Shown here: positions 26,035-33,427 of the stretch, in pieces
Layout of the letters: the number at the start of each line of letters is the position of its first letter
How positions within the stretch are numbered: position 1 is the first letter of the stretch
DNA from: Gelatiniphilus marinus
Lineage (GTDB): Bacteria; Bacteroidota; Bacteroidia; Flavobacteriales; Flavobacteriaceae
Strand: one strand, 5' to 3'
Length of the DNA: 64,000 nt
NCBI RefSeq assembly: GCF_042678305.1
Contig: NZ_JBHUDT010000001.1
Made by a program: the position numbers and the translations under genes
The notes under the pieces: model-generated
Seen by the model: only the letters and a program-made list of their open reading frames with translations
Told to the model about the DNA's origin: nothing
Databases searched by the model: none

Positions 26035-26042
26035 TAACTTTG
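26035..26042 (+). promoter_or_regulatory. Candidate -7 box for the endonuclease gene
   Basis: TAACTTTG matches TAnnTTTG and lies 17 bases before the ATG at 26060. No clear -33 TTTG is seen at the expected distance. Confidence 0.4.
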
Positions 26043-26059
26043 TGTAAAAATACAATCTA

Positions 26060-26722
26060 ATGACCAAACAAGAAAGCGTAAACTTCATTATTAATACCCT
26101 ATACAAACTATACCCTGAAATCCCCGTTCCTTTAGACCATAAAGACCCATACACACTCCTTATAGCGGTATTAATGTCTGCACAAAGCACCGATGTTCGC
26201 GTAAATAAAATAACACCTTTATTATTTGAAAAAGCAGATAACCCGTACGATATGGTTAAGCTTACAGTTGAAGAAATTCGAGAGATTATAAAACCCGTGG
26301 GGCTTTCGCCGATGAAAAGCAAAGGCATCCATGGGTTATCTGAAATTTTAATAGAAAAATATAACGGAGAAGTTCCCAAAACATACGAAGCTTTAGAAGC
26401 ATTACCCGCTGTGGGGCATAAAACCGCAGCAGTTGTACTTTCGCAAGCTTTTGGAATTCCCGCATTCCCTGTGGATACGCATATTCATAGATTAATGTAC
26501 CGATGGAATTTAAGTAACGGCAAAAACGTAGTGCAAACCGAAAAGGATGCGAAACGCCTTTTCCCCAAAGAACTCTGGAACGATCTGCATTTACAGATTA
26601 TATGGTACGGAAGAGAATATTCTCCGGCACGCGGTTGGGATCTGGAGAAAGATATTATTACTAAAACTATTGGGAGGAAAAGTATTTTAAAGGAATATTA
26701 TAAAAAGAGAAAACAACAATAA
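26060..26722 (+). CDS. nth: Endonuclease III-like DNA glycosylase lacking the iron-sulphur loop
   Basis: A 220-residue HhH-GPD base-excision enzyme that removes oxidised pyrimidines and nicks abasic sites. The helix-hairpin-helix is LPAVGHKTAAVVL with catalytic Lys121, and Asp139 lies in FPVDTHIHRL. The usual C-terminal [4Fe-4S] loop (four Cys after the HGR motif) is replaced by WYGREYSPARGWDLEKD, and the protein contains no cysteine at all. Length is otherwise normal, so this is a loss of the cluster, not a truncation. Expected still active. Confidence 0.93.
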   Translation: MTKQESVNFIINTLYKLYPEIPVPLDHKDPYTLLIAVLMSAQSTDVRVNKITPLLFEKADNPYDMVKLTVEEIREIIKPVGLSPMKSKGIHGLSEILIEKYNGEVPKTYEALEALPAVGHKTAAVVLSQAFGIPAFPVDTHIHRLMYRWNLSNGKNVVQTEKDAKRLFPKELWNDLHLQIIWYGREYSPARGWDLEKDIITKTIGRKSILKEYYKKRKQQ

Positions 26723-26864
26723 TAAATCAATGCTGAGTTTAACCCACATAATAAAAACGAAAATATATTAATTCTATTATAATATTTTCCTTAAATTTAA
26801 AGTGACTAATCAGCCATAACTCTCTAGTAACAAAGCAATTATTTGTAAGATAAACTACCTTTAG

Positions 26865-27725
26865 ATGAGTTCGAAACACACTTCAGATTTAGTTCTATCA
26901 TTTAAAAACTTAATAGTTAGTATAAAACCCTATGCAAAAGCGCAAAAGGTGGAATTAATTTTTCAAAGCCATGTTGAAAGCCTTCCTACAATATTTGACT
27001 TAGAAGACTTTACCTTCAAATTCACAAAATTTATTAAAAAAATCATATCATTTACTCCAGAATCATTTAAGGTGTTAATTAATTTTAATATGATGACTTC
27101 TTCAAAACATCATGTTCGTATAGAAATAGAAAATACTGGTGCAGACTTATCGAGAATCCGAGAAATAACTTCAATAATTAATTATAATTGTCATGTTTTA
27201 AAGACTTCAAAAGGAACGCGATATAATATTGATATCCCACTAAATGAAACAACAGCTAATCCTGTTATTTTTGAAAACAAAAATAATTTAGGCTATACAC
27301 CATATTATATTGAAATTAACAGACGTTTAAATACTCACTTTAAAGAAATAGAAAGTTTTGAACTGGCTGCTGATAAAAAAAACAAAAAAGAGGCTTCTTT
27401 TTTACGAAATACCAATAAAGTAATTAACGCTAGAATGGGCGACAGCAACTTTAAGGTAGATGCGCTTGCAAAAGCCATGGCATTAAGTAGAAGCCAGCTT
27501 TTTAGAAAAATAAAGATGTTGACACAAATGTCTCCAAATCAATATCTATTATTTTACAGGCTACAAATAGCTAAACACATCATAGAAACTGAAGAAAACG
27601 ACCTTAATATAAGTGAAGTTGGTTATCAAGTGGGCTTTATAAGTAAAAGTCATTTTTCAAGATCATTTCAAAAACAGTTTGGATTATCTCCATCCAAATA
27701 TAAAAAAAGCAACATGCAACATTAA
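26865..27725 (+). CDS. AraC-family regulator with a degenerate histidine-kinase ATPase-like N-terminus
   Basis: A 286-residue protein. The last about 100 residues are an AraC DNA-binding domain: FKVDALAKAMALSRSQLFRK, LLFYRLQIAKHIIE, ISEVGYQVGFISKSHFSRSF and QFGLSPSKYKK. The first 130 residues read like a worn HATPase domain: FTPESFKVLINFNM echoes the N-box region, HHVRIEIENTGADLSRI the DTG.GI box and SKGTRYNIDIPL the terminal GT-F-LP strand, with the catalytic residues lost. This suggests descent from a hybrid two-component regulator. No membrane span. Target genes unknown; the SnoaL-like gene follows by 76 bases. Confidence 0.85.
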   Translation: MSSKHTSDLVLSFKNLIVSIKPYAKAQKVELIFQSHVESLPTIFDLEDFTFKFTKFIKKIISFTPESFKVLINFNMMTSSKHHVRIEIENTGADLSRIREITSIINYNCHVLKTSKGTRYNIDIPLNETTANPVIFENKNNLGYTPYYIEINRRLNTHFKEIESFELAADKKNKKEASFLRNTNKVINARMGDSNFKVDALAKAMALSRSQLFRKIKMLTQMSPNQYLLFYRLQIAKHIIETEENDLNISEVGYQVGFISKSHFSRSFQKQFGLSPSKYKKSNMQH

Positions 27726-27772
27726 GGCAACAATCCGCAACCAAAAGTCAATAATCGAGTTTATAAATGCCC

Positions 27773-27780
27773 TAATTTTG
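27773..27780 (+). promoter_or_regulatory. Candidate -7 box for the SnoaL-like gene
   Basis: TAATTTTG fits TAnnTTTG, 21 bases before the ATG at 27802. A clear -33 box is not seen. Confidence 0.35.
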
Positions 27781-27801
27781 GAATACTAAAAGCTATTAAT
27801 A

Positions 27802-28197
27802 ATGGAAACAACAAAACAAAACCGAGCATTTATAGTGCGCTACTTTAATGCTATATCTGGCGTTATAAAAACTGATGAACTATGTAGACAATATACGAAC
27901 GACCAAAAACTCATAGACCATATCTTATTTTTCGATGGCGCATTTCCTAAGTACGAATTGTTTATAGAAGAAATGATTGCCGAAGACGATAAAGTACTTG
28001 TAAGAGGAAGAGCTTGTGGAATCCATGAAGCGGATTTTGATGGCATACCACCCACTTACAAAAAAATGGATCTACCATTTGTAATTCGCTACACAGTTAC
28101 AGACAACTTAATTACAGATCATTGGCTTATAGCAGACCAAGTTATTTTAATGGAACAATTGGGTGTTATAAATAATACTAACAAGAAGGCTATATAG
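27802..28197 (+). CDS. SnoaL-like (ester cyclase / NTF2-fold) protein
   Basis: A 131-residue single-domain protein with the SnoaL-like pattern: an N-terminal helix (RAFIVRYFNAISG), the KVLVRGRACGIHEADFDGIP strand pair that lines the pocket and a C-terminal DHWLIADQVILMEQLGVI. Relatives are ester cyclases or binding proteins of polyketide-like compounds, but most are uncharacterised. It follows the AraC-type gene and may be its target; this is inference from order only. Confidence 0.8.
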   Translation: METTKQNRAFIVRYFNAISGVIKTDELCRQYTNDQKLIDHILFFDGAFPKYELFIEEMIAEDDKVLVRGRACGIHEADFDGIPPTYKKMDLPFVIRYTVTDNLITDHWLIADQVILMEQLGVINNTNKKAI

Positions 28198-28378
28198 TAC
28201 ATTAAATAGCTTTTCATTCTCCCTTTCCCCTAGTACTCTTAAGTTTTAGCATGATTTACAATGTTGCTTTAATAGCGACACAGGATAACTATACCCAAAA
28301 ACTAATTTCTTTTCAGGAGTGTTTAAAGCTTTTTTAATTGGAGTTATAAAATGAAATTATTGGTTAAAAACAAAACTT

Positions 28379-28519
28379 ATGAAATACGCTAAACCCATAC
28401 TAGTATATTTATATATCTACGCTACTTTAATACTTGCTGCATATACGGAAATCGAAACACTACTTGATTATTCCAATAATCAGCCACCATCAGCATTTGA
28501 CTTGATAGCCTATCATTAA
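28379..28519 (+). CDS. Putative 46-residue single-pass membrane peptide
   Basis: A short frame with ATG at 28379 and TAA at 28517-28519. It begins with a short basic start followed by the hydrophobic helix ILVYLYIYATLILAA, then a polar tail with ETLLDYSNNQPP. The hydrophobic segment, N-terminal Lys and location 19 bases before a secreted-protein gene support a real small gene, but no homology can be checked here. Confidence 0.4.
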   Translation: MKYAKPILVYLYIYATLILAAYTEIETLLDYSNNQPPSAFDLIAYH

Positions 28520-28538
28520 TCTTTAAAACTTAGAAATT

Positions 28539-29828
28539 ATGAAAACAAAAAACCTATCCGTAAAAATAGTAAGCACCATACTATTAATTAGTATATGCTT
28601 AATGTGCTGTAGTAAAAACGAAGAAAATGATATAATAACCAACTCCCCGCCCGAAGCTTTTTCACTAATTGGCGTAACCAACAATGCGCTTAATGTTGAT
28701 GTATTGCCAAGTTTTACTTGGGAGACCTCAACAGATGTCGATGGAGACGCTGTAAGCTATGACCTTTATTTAGATACTGAACCCGACCCAACAACGCTTT
28801 ATGCAGAAAACTTAACTAATACCAGTTATACTGTAACTGAGCGTTTGGGTTTGGATAGTAAGTATTATTGGAAGGTGATGGCTAAAGATAATAAAGGTGG
28901 TATTATAAGTAGTGATACTTTTACTTTTTATACCCGAAACTTAAATATTCCAGACAAAGCTTTTAGAGAAGTCAATATGTCACAATACAACCTATTAAGT
29001 GGTCACGAATCTATTGTATTTAAAAATAAACTATGGATTATTGGTAAAACAGAAAGATCTAAATCCTTTATTTGGTATAGTGAAGATAATGGGGAAACTT
29101 GGAAGTCATCGTCAGCAAACATTCCATTTAAAGCGAGAACAGCTTTTTCGCTGGTTGTCTTTAAAAACAAATTATGGCTGATTGGTGGAAGTGGTGCAAC
29201 ATCATCAATAGGTATGTTAAATGATGTTTGGTATACCGAAAATGGTAATGAGTGGCATGAGGCAACTTCTAATGCTCCTTTTTCAAAAAGATATGGTCAT
29301 CAATCATTCGTTTTTAATGATAAAATATGGGTAGTTGGAGGATATGCATATGCAACAGGTGGCCATAGAAATGACATTTGGTCTAGCAATGATGGTATTG
29401 GTTGGATTGAAGAAACAAGTAATGCTGAATTTTCCAAACGCAATGGCTTTAGTATTAACATTTTTAATAATAAAATATGGTTAATAGGTGGAGGAAGTAA
29501 TGAGGGAGCCCTAAATGATGTATGGCAAAGTGAAAACGGCATTAATTGGAAAAAGATAAACACAAAAACTATATTTTCTAAAAGATCTGGATTTAGTGCA
29601 ATTGTTTATGACAATAAATTATGGGTTTTTGGTGGAGTTAGTCAGAATGATGGACTTCGTAATGATATTTGGTACAGTTCTGATGGGGTAAGCTGGAAAG
29701 CAAGAACAAGTAAAGCTCCATTTTCGCCGAGGGTTAATCACACATTAAATATTTTCGACAATAAAATATATATGATTGGTGGTTGGACTGATCCTTCAAA
29801 CTCAAATGAAATATGGGTTTTTGACTAA
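28539..29828 (+). CDS. Secreted lipoprotein with FnIII-like domain and Kelch repeats
   Basis: A 429-residue protein. The signal ends in ISICLMCCSK, where a Cys fits a lipobox. Residues about 38-130 resemble a fibronectin-III-like domain (PSFTWETSTDVDGDAVSYDL, YYWKVMAKDNKGG). From about residue 155 there are six Kelch-like blades of about 45-50 residues, each with NKLW.IGG, a DVWY/DIWS segment and W..... before FSKR, so the fold should be a beta-propeller. Exported surface protein; binding role unknown. The next gene encodes another secreted repeat protein. Confidence 0.88.
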   Translation: MKTKNLSVKIVSTILLISICLMCCSKNEENDIITNSPPEAFSLIGVTNNALNVDVLPSFTWETSTDVDGDAVSYDLYLDTEPDPTTLYAENLTNTSYTVTERLGLDSKYYWKVMAKDNKGGIISSDTFTFYTRNLNIPDKAFREVNMSQYNLLSGHESIVFKNKLWIIGKTERSKSFIWYSEDNGETWKSSSANIPFKARTAFSLVVFKNKLWLIGGSGATSSIGMLNDVWYTENGNEWHEATSNAPFSKRYGHQSFVFNDKIWVVGGYAYATGGHRNDIWSSNDGIGWIEETSNAEFSKRNGFSINIFNNKIWLIGGGSNEGALNDVWQSENGINWKKINTKTIFSKRSGFSAIVYDNKLWVFGGVSQNDGLRNDIWYSSDGVSWKARTSKAPFSPRVNHTLNIFDNKIYMIGGWTDPSNSNEIWVFD

Positions 29829-29887
29829 TCTCTCAAAGCCACCCCATTAAAATTTATTAGCAATATAAAATTTAAAACGAAAAAATT

Positions 29888-31540
29888 ATGAAAACTACTT
29901 TTAAAATTATCGTGACGCTCATATTTATAATTGTTACACATAAAACAAAAGCCCAAAAAAATGGCGAAGTGTATTATATAAAATCTGCTTTAGGTACATA
30001 TTTGGATATAAAAGAAGCCAATCCAAGCCCAAGAACTCCTGTATGGATGTGGAATAAAAATGGTAGTTCTGGACAGAAATGGAAGTTGACTTCGGCTGGT
30101 AATGGATATTTTTATATCCAATCAGATTTAGGTACATATTTAGATATCAAAGAAGGAAAACGTGGCCTTCGTGCTATGGTATGGACTTGGACATTAAATA
30201 AAGGCAATGGGCAAAAATGGAGATTTGAACCTGATGGAAATGGCTTTTATTATATATGCTCAGCTTTAGGTAACTATTTAGATATTCGAGGAGCAAATCC
30301 ATATACTCGCGCACAAGTTTGGATGTGGAGCAAAAATGGAAGTTTAGGACAAAAATGGAAGTTAATATCAACTGGTAAACACAAGCCTCAAATTAAAAAT
30401 GAATTTATTAAACAAGGTGATTATTTTATTAAATCTGCACTCGGACATCGCTATTTAGATGTTAAAGAAACAAATTCTAAAACTCGTGCAAAAGTATGGA
30501 TGTGGTTTTTTAGTGGAGGTTCTGGGCAAAAATGGCTTATAACTCCTACAGGAGATAATGATAATAGTTATTACATAAAATCTCATTTAGGAACATATTT
30601 AGACATAAGAGGTGCTAATGCTAGTCCGAGATCAGAAGTATTGACGTGGTATAAAAATGAAAGTTCTGGGCAAAAATGGTATTTTGAAAAAGCGAATGTA
30701 AAAGGTAAGTATTACATAAAATCTAAACTAGGGACTTATTTAGATGCAAAAGAAGCAAATTCAAAAGAAGGCACTATAGTTTGGATGTGGAGTTTAAATA
30801 AAGGAAAAGGGCAACAATGGGAGTTAGTTACGCCACGTGAAACACTTGCAAGACCCAATCCTAAATTCACTTCTTTTGATGTTTATAAAGATGGTTTCAA
30901 TTTTGAAAATGATTTTGAAACAATTGTGGATGCAGGGATCGCTAAGTTCAAATTAAAAGGGCTTTGTGGAGGTATGGCTTATGCTGCGAATGATTATTTT
31001 TCATATAAAATGACTGTGCCAGCTACAAGTTCATTACCCCCTAATGGTTCTCCACTACAAAAATATATTTATGAACGGCAACAAAACTCATTAGCTAATA
31101 TTGATAAATTTGGAGAATTGAGTTTTAATCCCGACGGCATAAGAGATGAAGAATTCTTTTATTGGGGATTAGAAGATCGATTTTATACAACTTTAAAAAA
31201 TTCCATTAATAAAAACAGACCTATTCCACTTGGCTTATTCAATATTTATAATGACCCAACAAAGCATCATCAAGTATTGGCTATTGGCTATGACTTTGGA
31301 GGTTATCGAGAAGGCAGGCATTGGGATCCTAATAAAGAAAATGTTAGAATTTTTATATATGATCCAAACTATAGTAACGAAATTTGTGCATTAGTTCCTA
31401 ACACTAAAGAAAACTGTTACGATGAGTATTCTGTTACTAGAATTGGAAACTTTTATAAGTTAGGGTCTAAAAAAGCAAAAAAATGGAGAACCTATTTTAT
31501 AGATGAAAAATACAATCCAAAAAGACCTCCTAGATTATAA
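29888..31540 (+). CDS. Secreted six-repeat ricin-type lectin fused to a probable cysteine peptidase domain
   Basis: A 550-residue protein with a signal peptide (about residues 1-22, IIVTLIFIIVTHKTKAQ). Residues 25-315 hold six beta-trefoil-type repeats of about 48 residues with the pattern YYIKS.LGTYLDI.EAN and GQKW, a carbohydrate-binding arrangement. Residues 345-550 form a separate domain with GLCGGMAYAAND (Cys360), KHHQVLAIGYDFGG (His461) and FIYDPNYSNE (Asp492), which together look like a papain/C39-like triad. It should act outside the cell, perhaps on a glycoprotein or polysaccharide-bound target. It starts 59 bases after the Kelch lipoprotein. Confidence 0.8.
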   Translation: MKTTFKIIVTLIFIIVTHKTKAQKNGEVYYIKSALGTYLDIKEANPSPRTPVWMWNKNGSSGQKWKLTSAGNGYFYIQSDLGTYLDIKEGKRGLRAMVWTWTLNKGNGQKWRFEPDGNGFYYICSALGNYLDIRGANPYTRAQVWMWSKNGSLGQKWKLISTGKHKPQIKNEFIKQGDYFIKSALGHRYLDVKETNSKTRAKVWMWFFSGGSGQKWLITPTGDNDNSYYIKSHLGTYLDIRGANASPRSEVLTWYKNESSGQKWYFEKANVKGKYYIKSKLGTYLDAKEANSKEGTIVWMWSLNKGKGQQWELVTPRETLARPNPKFTSFDVYKDGFNFENDFETIVDAGIAKFKLKGLCGGMAYAANDYFSYKMTVPATSSLPPNGSPLQKYIYERQQNSLANIDKFGELSFNPDGIRDEEFFYWGLEDRFYTTLKNSINKNRPIPLGLFNIYNDPTKHHQVLAIGYDFGGYREGRHWDPNKENVRIFIYDPNYSNEICALVPNTKENCYDEYSVTRIGNFYKLGSKKAKKWRTYFIDEKYNPKRPPRL

Positions 31541-31565
31541 ATTTTCAAGAAATATTTTAAACAAA

Positions 31566-31595
31566 AAAGTCCTGATTTGCTAAAATCAGGACTTT
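31566..31595. terminator. Strong hairpin after the ricin-type gene
   Basis: A 13-bp perfect stem AAAGTCCTGATTT with a 4-base loop, A-rich before and ending in TTT. It is part of the duplicated segment that also occurs at 32365-32397, and likely ends transcription from both sides. Confidence 0.7.
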
Positions 31596-31605
31596 CCCAT
31601 TAAAC

Positions 31606-31708
31606 TTAATTTAGAAGTGCTTCAAACTTCATTTTATTATAATTTATAACACTTAAAGCTTTGGAATAATTTAGAAGAAAATTAACCGTTTCTTCCCGCG
31701 GTTTTAGA
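31606..31708 (-). pseudogene. Displaced 3' end of the 48-residue gene found at 32408-32554
   Basis: Read on the minus strand, the last 33 codons and stop (from LKPREETVNFLL to MKFEALLN) match the intact gene with a single synonymous difference (GCT for GCC). There is no start codon for it. Identity continues through the adjoining terminator hairpin but stops abruptly at 31708, where unrelated sequence begins. It is one end of an att-like direct duplication. Confidence 0.8.
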
Positions 31709-31770
31709 ATGTTGGGATTCGTAAATGAGCAAAAACCAGCACTTAAATGCGTATAAGAAGGTGATATAGG

Positions 31771-32007
31771 TTATTCAATCAAATTCTCAACAGAAATGTC
31801 TTCGTCCAATGCTTCCCAATGAATACCTTCTCCTTTTCCAATAAAACGCCACGAATTTAATTGCTCTTTTGTAGCGTTTCGTAATTTATGGAACCATTCT
31901 AAAGGAACCGATAATTCTCGTCCATCTTCTAAATGGATTATCATTTTAGTATCTGTAAATGATAAATCAGAAGCAATTTTTGATTTATTAATTGTTAAAA
32001 TACTCAT
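31771..32007 (-). CDS. DUF2442 family protein
   Basis: A 78-residue protein with the DUF2442 pattern: IHLEDGRELSVPLEWFHKLR, then NSWRFIGKGEGIHWEALDED and a C-terminal DISVENLIE. It overlaps the upstream DUF4160 gene by 20 bases. DUF4160/DUF2442 pairs are widespread, small and mobile, and have been suggested as toxin-antitoxin-like modules; biochemical function is not established. Confidence 0.88.
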   Translation of the reverse strand: MSILTINKSKIASDLSFTDTKMIIHLEDGRELSVPLEWFHKLRNATKEQLNSWRFIGKGEGIHWEALDEDISVENLIE

Positions 32008-32221
32008 CCCATTTGTTTTTAAATATTGCTATATTTTCACTAACTAATTTACGCATTTCTTTTAATTCAGAGGCATTAAATCCTCTTGATTTTACAAGTT
32101 CAATTTCTTCTAAATTAAATTTAGCTGTTTTATTATCTTTTTCAACGTGAATATGAATAGGTAAATGCTCGTTACTGTAAAAGAAAAATCGAAATCCATT
32201 AATTCTTAATATTGTCGGCAT
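31988..32221 (-). CDS. DUF4160 family protein
   Basis: A 77-residue protein from the start MPTILRINGFRFFFYSNEH, which matches the family start; an in-frame ATG 12 codons earlier gives a tail that the family lacks. PIHIHVEK and the C-terminal KEMRKLVSENIAIFKNKWDE fit DUF4160. It overlaps the DUF2442 gene by 20 bases. The pair is enclosed by two copies of a neighbouring gene's 3' end. Confidence 0.88.
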   Translation of the reverse strand: MPTILRINGFRFFFYSNEHLPIHIHVEKDNKTAKFNLEEIELVKSRGFNASELKEMRKLVSENIAIFKNKWDEYFNN

Positions 32222-32307
32222 AAAAACAAAAATAACTAATTTTTTTAACCATTCCAATTTCCATTCATACTTGCATTTGTATTATTTCTAGCACGTCTAA
32301 TAACATC

Positions 32308-32339
32308 AAGACCTGTCAGGTTAAAACCTGACAGGTCTT
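32308..32339. repeat. Long palindrome, AGACCTGTCAGG type
   Basis: A perfect 15-bp inverted repeat (AAGACCTGTCAGGTT and complement) around AA. It is not followed by a T-run and sits inside the DUF4160/DUF2442 insert. A related but imperfect copy is at 44934-44978, so it looks like a dispersed intergenic repeat. Confidence 0.7.
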
Positions 32340-32364
32340 AGCAAACAAGGATATAACAACAAAA

Positions 32365-32397
32365 AAAGTCCTGATTTTAAAAAAAGATCAGGACTTT
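32365..32397. terminator. Hairpin terminator after the 48-residue gene
   Basis: An 11-bp stem AAAGTCCTGAT with an A-rich 11-base loop. Read on the minus strand it is followed by a T-run, as expected after the stop at 32408. The same stem is duplicated at 31566-31595. Confidence 0.7.
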
Positions 32398-32407
32398 CCC
32401 ATTAAAC

Positions 32408-32554
32408 TTAATTTAGAAGTGCTTCAAACTTCATTTTATTATAATTTATAACACTTAAAGCCTTGGAATAATTTAGAAGAAAATTAACCGTTTCTTCCCG
32501 CGGTTTTAGATCGTTTAAATTTTCAATAGAATTTTCAGGGTAAAGTTTTGCCAT
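32408..32554 (-). CDS. 48-residue acidic/helical peptide downstream of the ECF sigma gene
   Basis: A short complete gene: ATG at 32554, TAA at 32408. The product starts MAKLYPENSIENLNDLKPRE and ends YNKMKFEALLN; the middle is a likely helix (ETVNFLLNYSKALSVI). It lies 57 bases after the sigma factor stop on the same strand, so it is probably co-transcribed, and a partial copy with only a synonymous change shows that its reading frame has been carried along. Function unknown; a sigma regulator or structural peptide is speculation. Confidence 0.7.
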   Translation of the reverse strand: MAKLYPENSIENLNDLKPREETVNFLLNYSKALSVINYNKMKFEALLN

Positions 32555-32611
32555 TTTATTAATTTATAGATTATTTAACCCTATTAACGCAACAAAACTT
32601 ACTTTATTGTA

Positions 32612-33196
32612 CTAGTTTGTTAAAACTATGTTATGCTTATCTATTATCTTCCTTAAATTAATCAATGCATAGCGCATGCGCCCTAAAGCGGTATTAATGC
32701 TAACACCGGTACGCTCAGAGATTTCCTTAAAACTCATATCGTTGTAAATGCGCATCATGAGCACTTCTTTTTGGTCTTCGGGCAACTCTTCAACCAAACG
32801 CCTTACATCGTGTTCTACCTGCTCTTTTATTATAGATTTTTCGGCATTTAGGCTCGTGTCGCTCAGTACAGAAAAAATACTAAAATCGCCACTATTATCA
32901 AATTTTGGCATACGGTTGTTCTTTCTAAAAAAATCAATAACTAAATTATGTGAAATACGCATTACCCATGGCAAAAACTTACCTTCTTCGTTGTAAGCCC
33001 CACGTTTAAGCGTACGGATAACTTTAATAAAAGTGTCCTGAAAAATGTCTTCAGCAACATCCCTATCATAAACTTTAGAATAAATAAAACTATAGATTTT
33101 TTGCTTGTGCCTAGTAATAAGAGTTTCTAAAGCACTTTCTTCACCTTTAATATAGTTGCTAACTAAATTAGCATCAGAAATAAGTTCGTATTGCAT
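32612..33196 (-). CDS. ECF-type RNA polymerase sigma-70 factor
   Basis: A 194-residue sigma factor from ATG at 33196 (other in-frame ATGs at 33202 and 33232 cannot be excluded). Region 2 is seen in YSKVYDRDVAEDIFQDTFIK and FLPWVMRISHNLVIDFFRK, and region 4 in ELPEDQKEVLMMRIYNDMSF followed by KEISERTGVSINTALGRMRY. There is no anti-sigma gene next to it; the only downstream gene is a 48-residue peptide. In flavobacteria such sigma factors next to uvrA are common; target genes unknown. Confidence 0.92.
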   Translation of the reverse strand: MQYELISDANLVSNYIKGEESALETLITRHKQKIYSFIYSKVYDRDVAEDIFQDTFIKVIRTLKRGAYNEEGKFLPWVMRISHNLVIDFFRKNNRMPKFDNSGDFSIFSVLSDTSLNAEKSIIKEQVEHDVRRLVEELPEDQKEVLMMRIYNDMSFKEISERTGVSINTALGRMRYALINLRKIIDKHNIVLTN

Positions 33197-33297
33197 AATC
33201 ATTACTTTAATGCGTAGAGGTAAAAACCTCATTGCTTGGGGTTAATTTTTTTAAAGTAATAGTATGCTATAGGCTAGAATTGTTTTAATTGATAAAT

Positions 33298-33330
33298 CAA
33301 ATATAACAACAATCGTTCCTAAAAAACAAA
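33298..33330 (-). promoter_or_regulatory. Candidate promoter of the sigma factor gene
   Basis: On the minus strand TTTG (33330-33327), 21 bases, then TATATTTG (33305-33298), which fits the flavobacterial consensus. It would give a leader of about 95 bases. Confidence 0.45.
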
Positions 33331-33395
33331 AAAAAATCTGTTTTTTTAACAATCCAATAAACAATAATCCATTTTTTAAGCTGATTTACTTATAG

Positions 33396-33403
33396 TATCT
33401 TTG
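33396..33403 (+). promoter_or_regulatory. Candidate -7 box of uvrA
   Basis: TATCTTTG fits TAnnTTTG and lies 24 bases before the ATG at 33428. It covers the TTG at 33401 that would give a longer frame, which is why I reject that longer start. Confidence 0.5.
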
Positions 33404-33427
33404 CAAAATTATTCCTTTAAAAAGCCT

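Noticed and set aside
28539..31540. CRISPR or DNA tandem repeats
   Set aside because: The periodicity comes from Kelch and ricin-type protein repeats with diverged DNA; there are no identical direct repeats with spacers.
31771..32339. An insertion sequence
   Set aside because: No transposase, no terminal inverted repeats and no short target duplication; the flanking repeat is a gene 3' end of about 150 bases.
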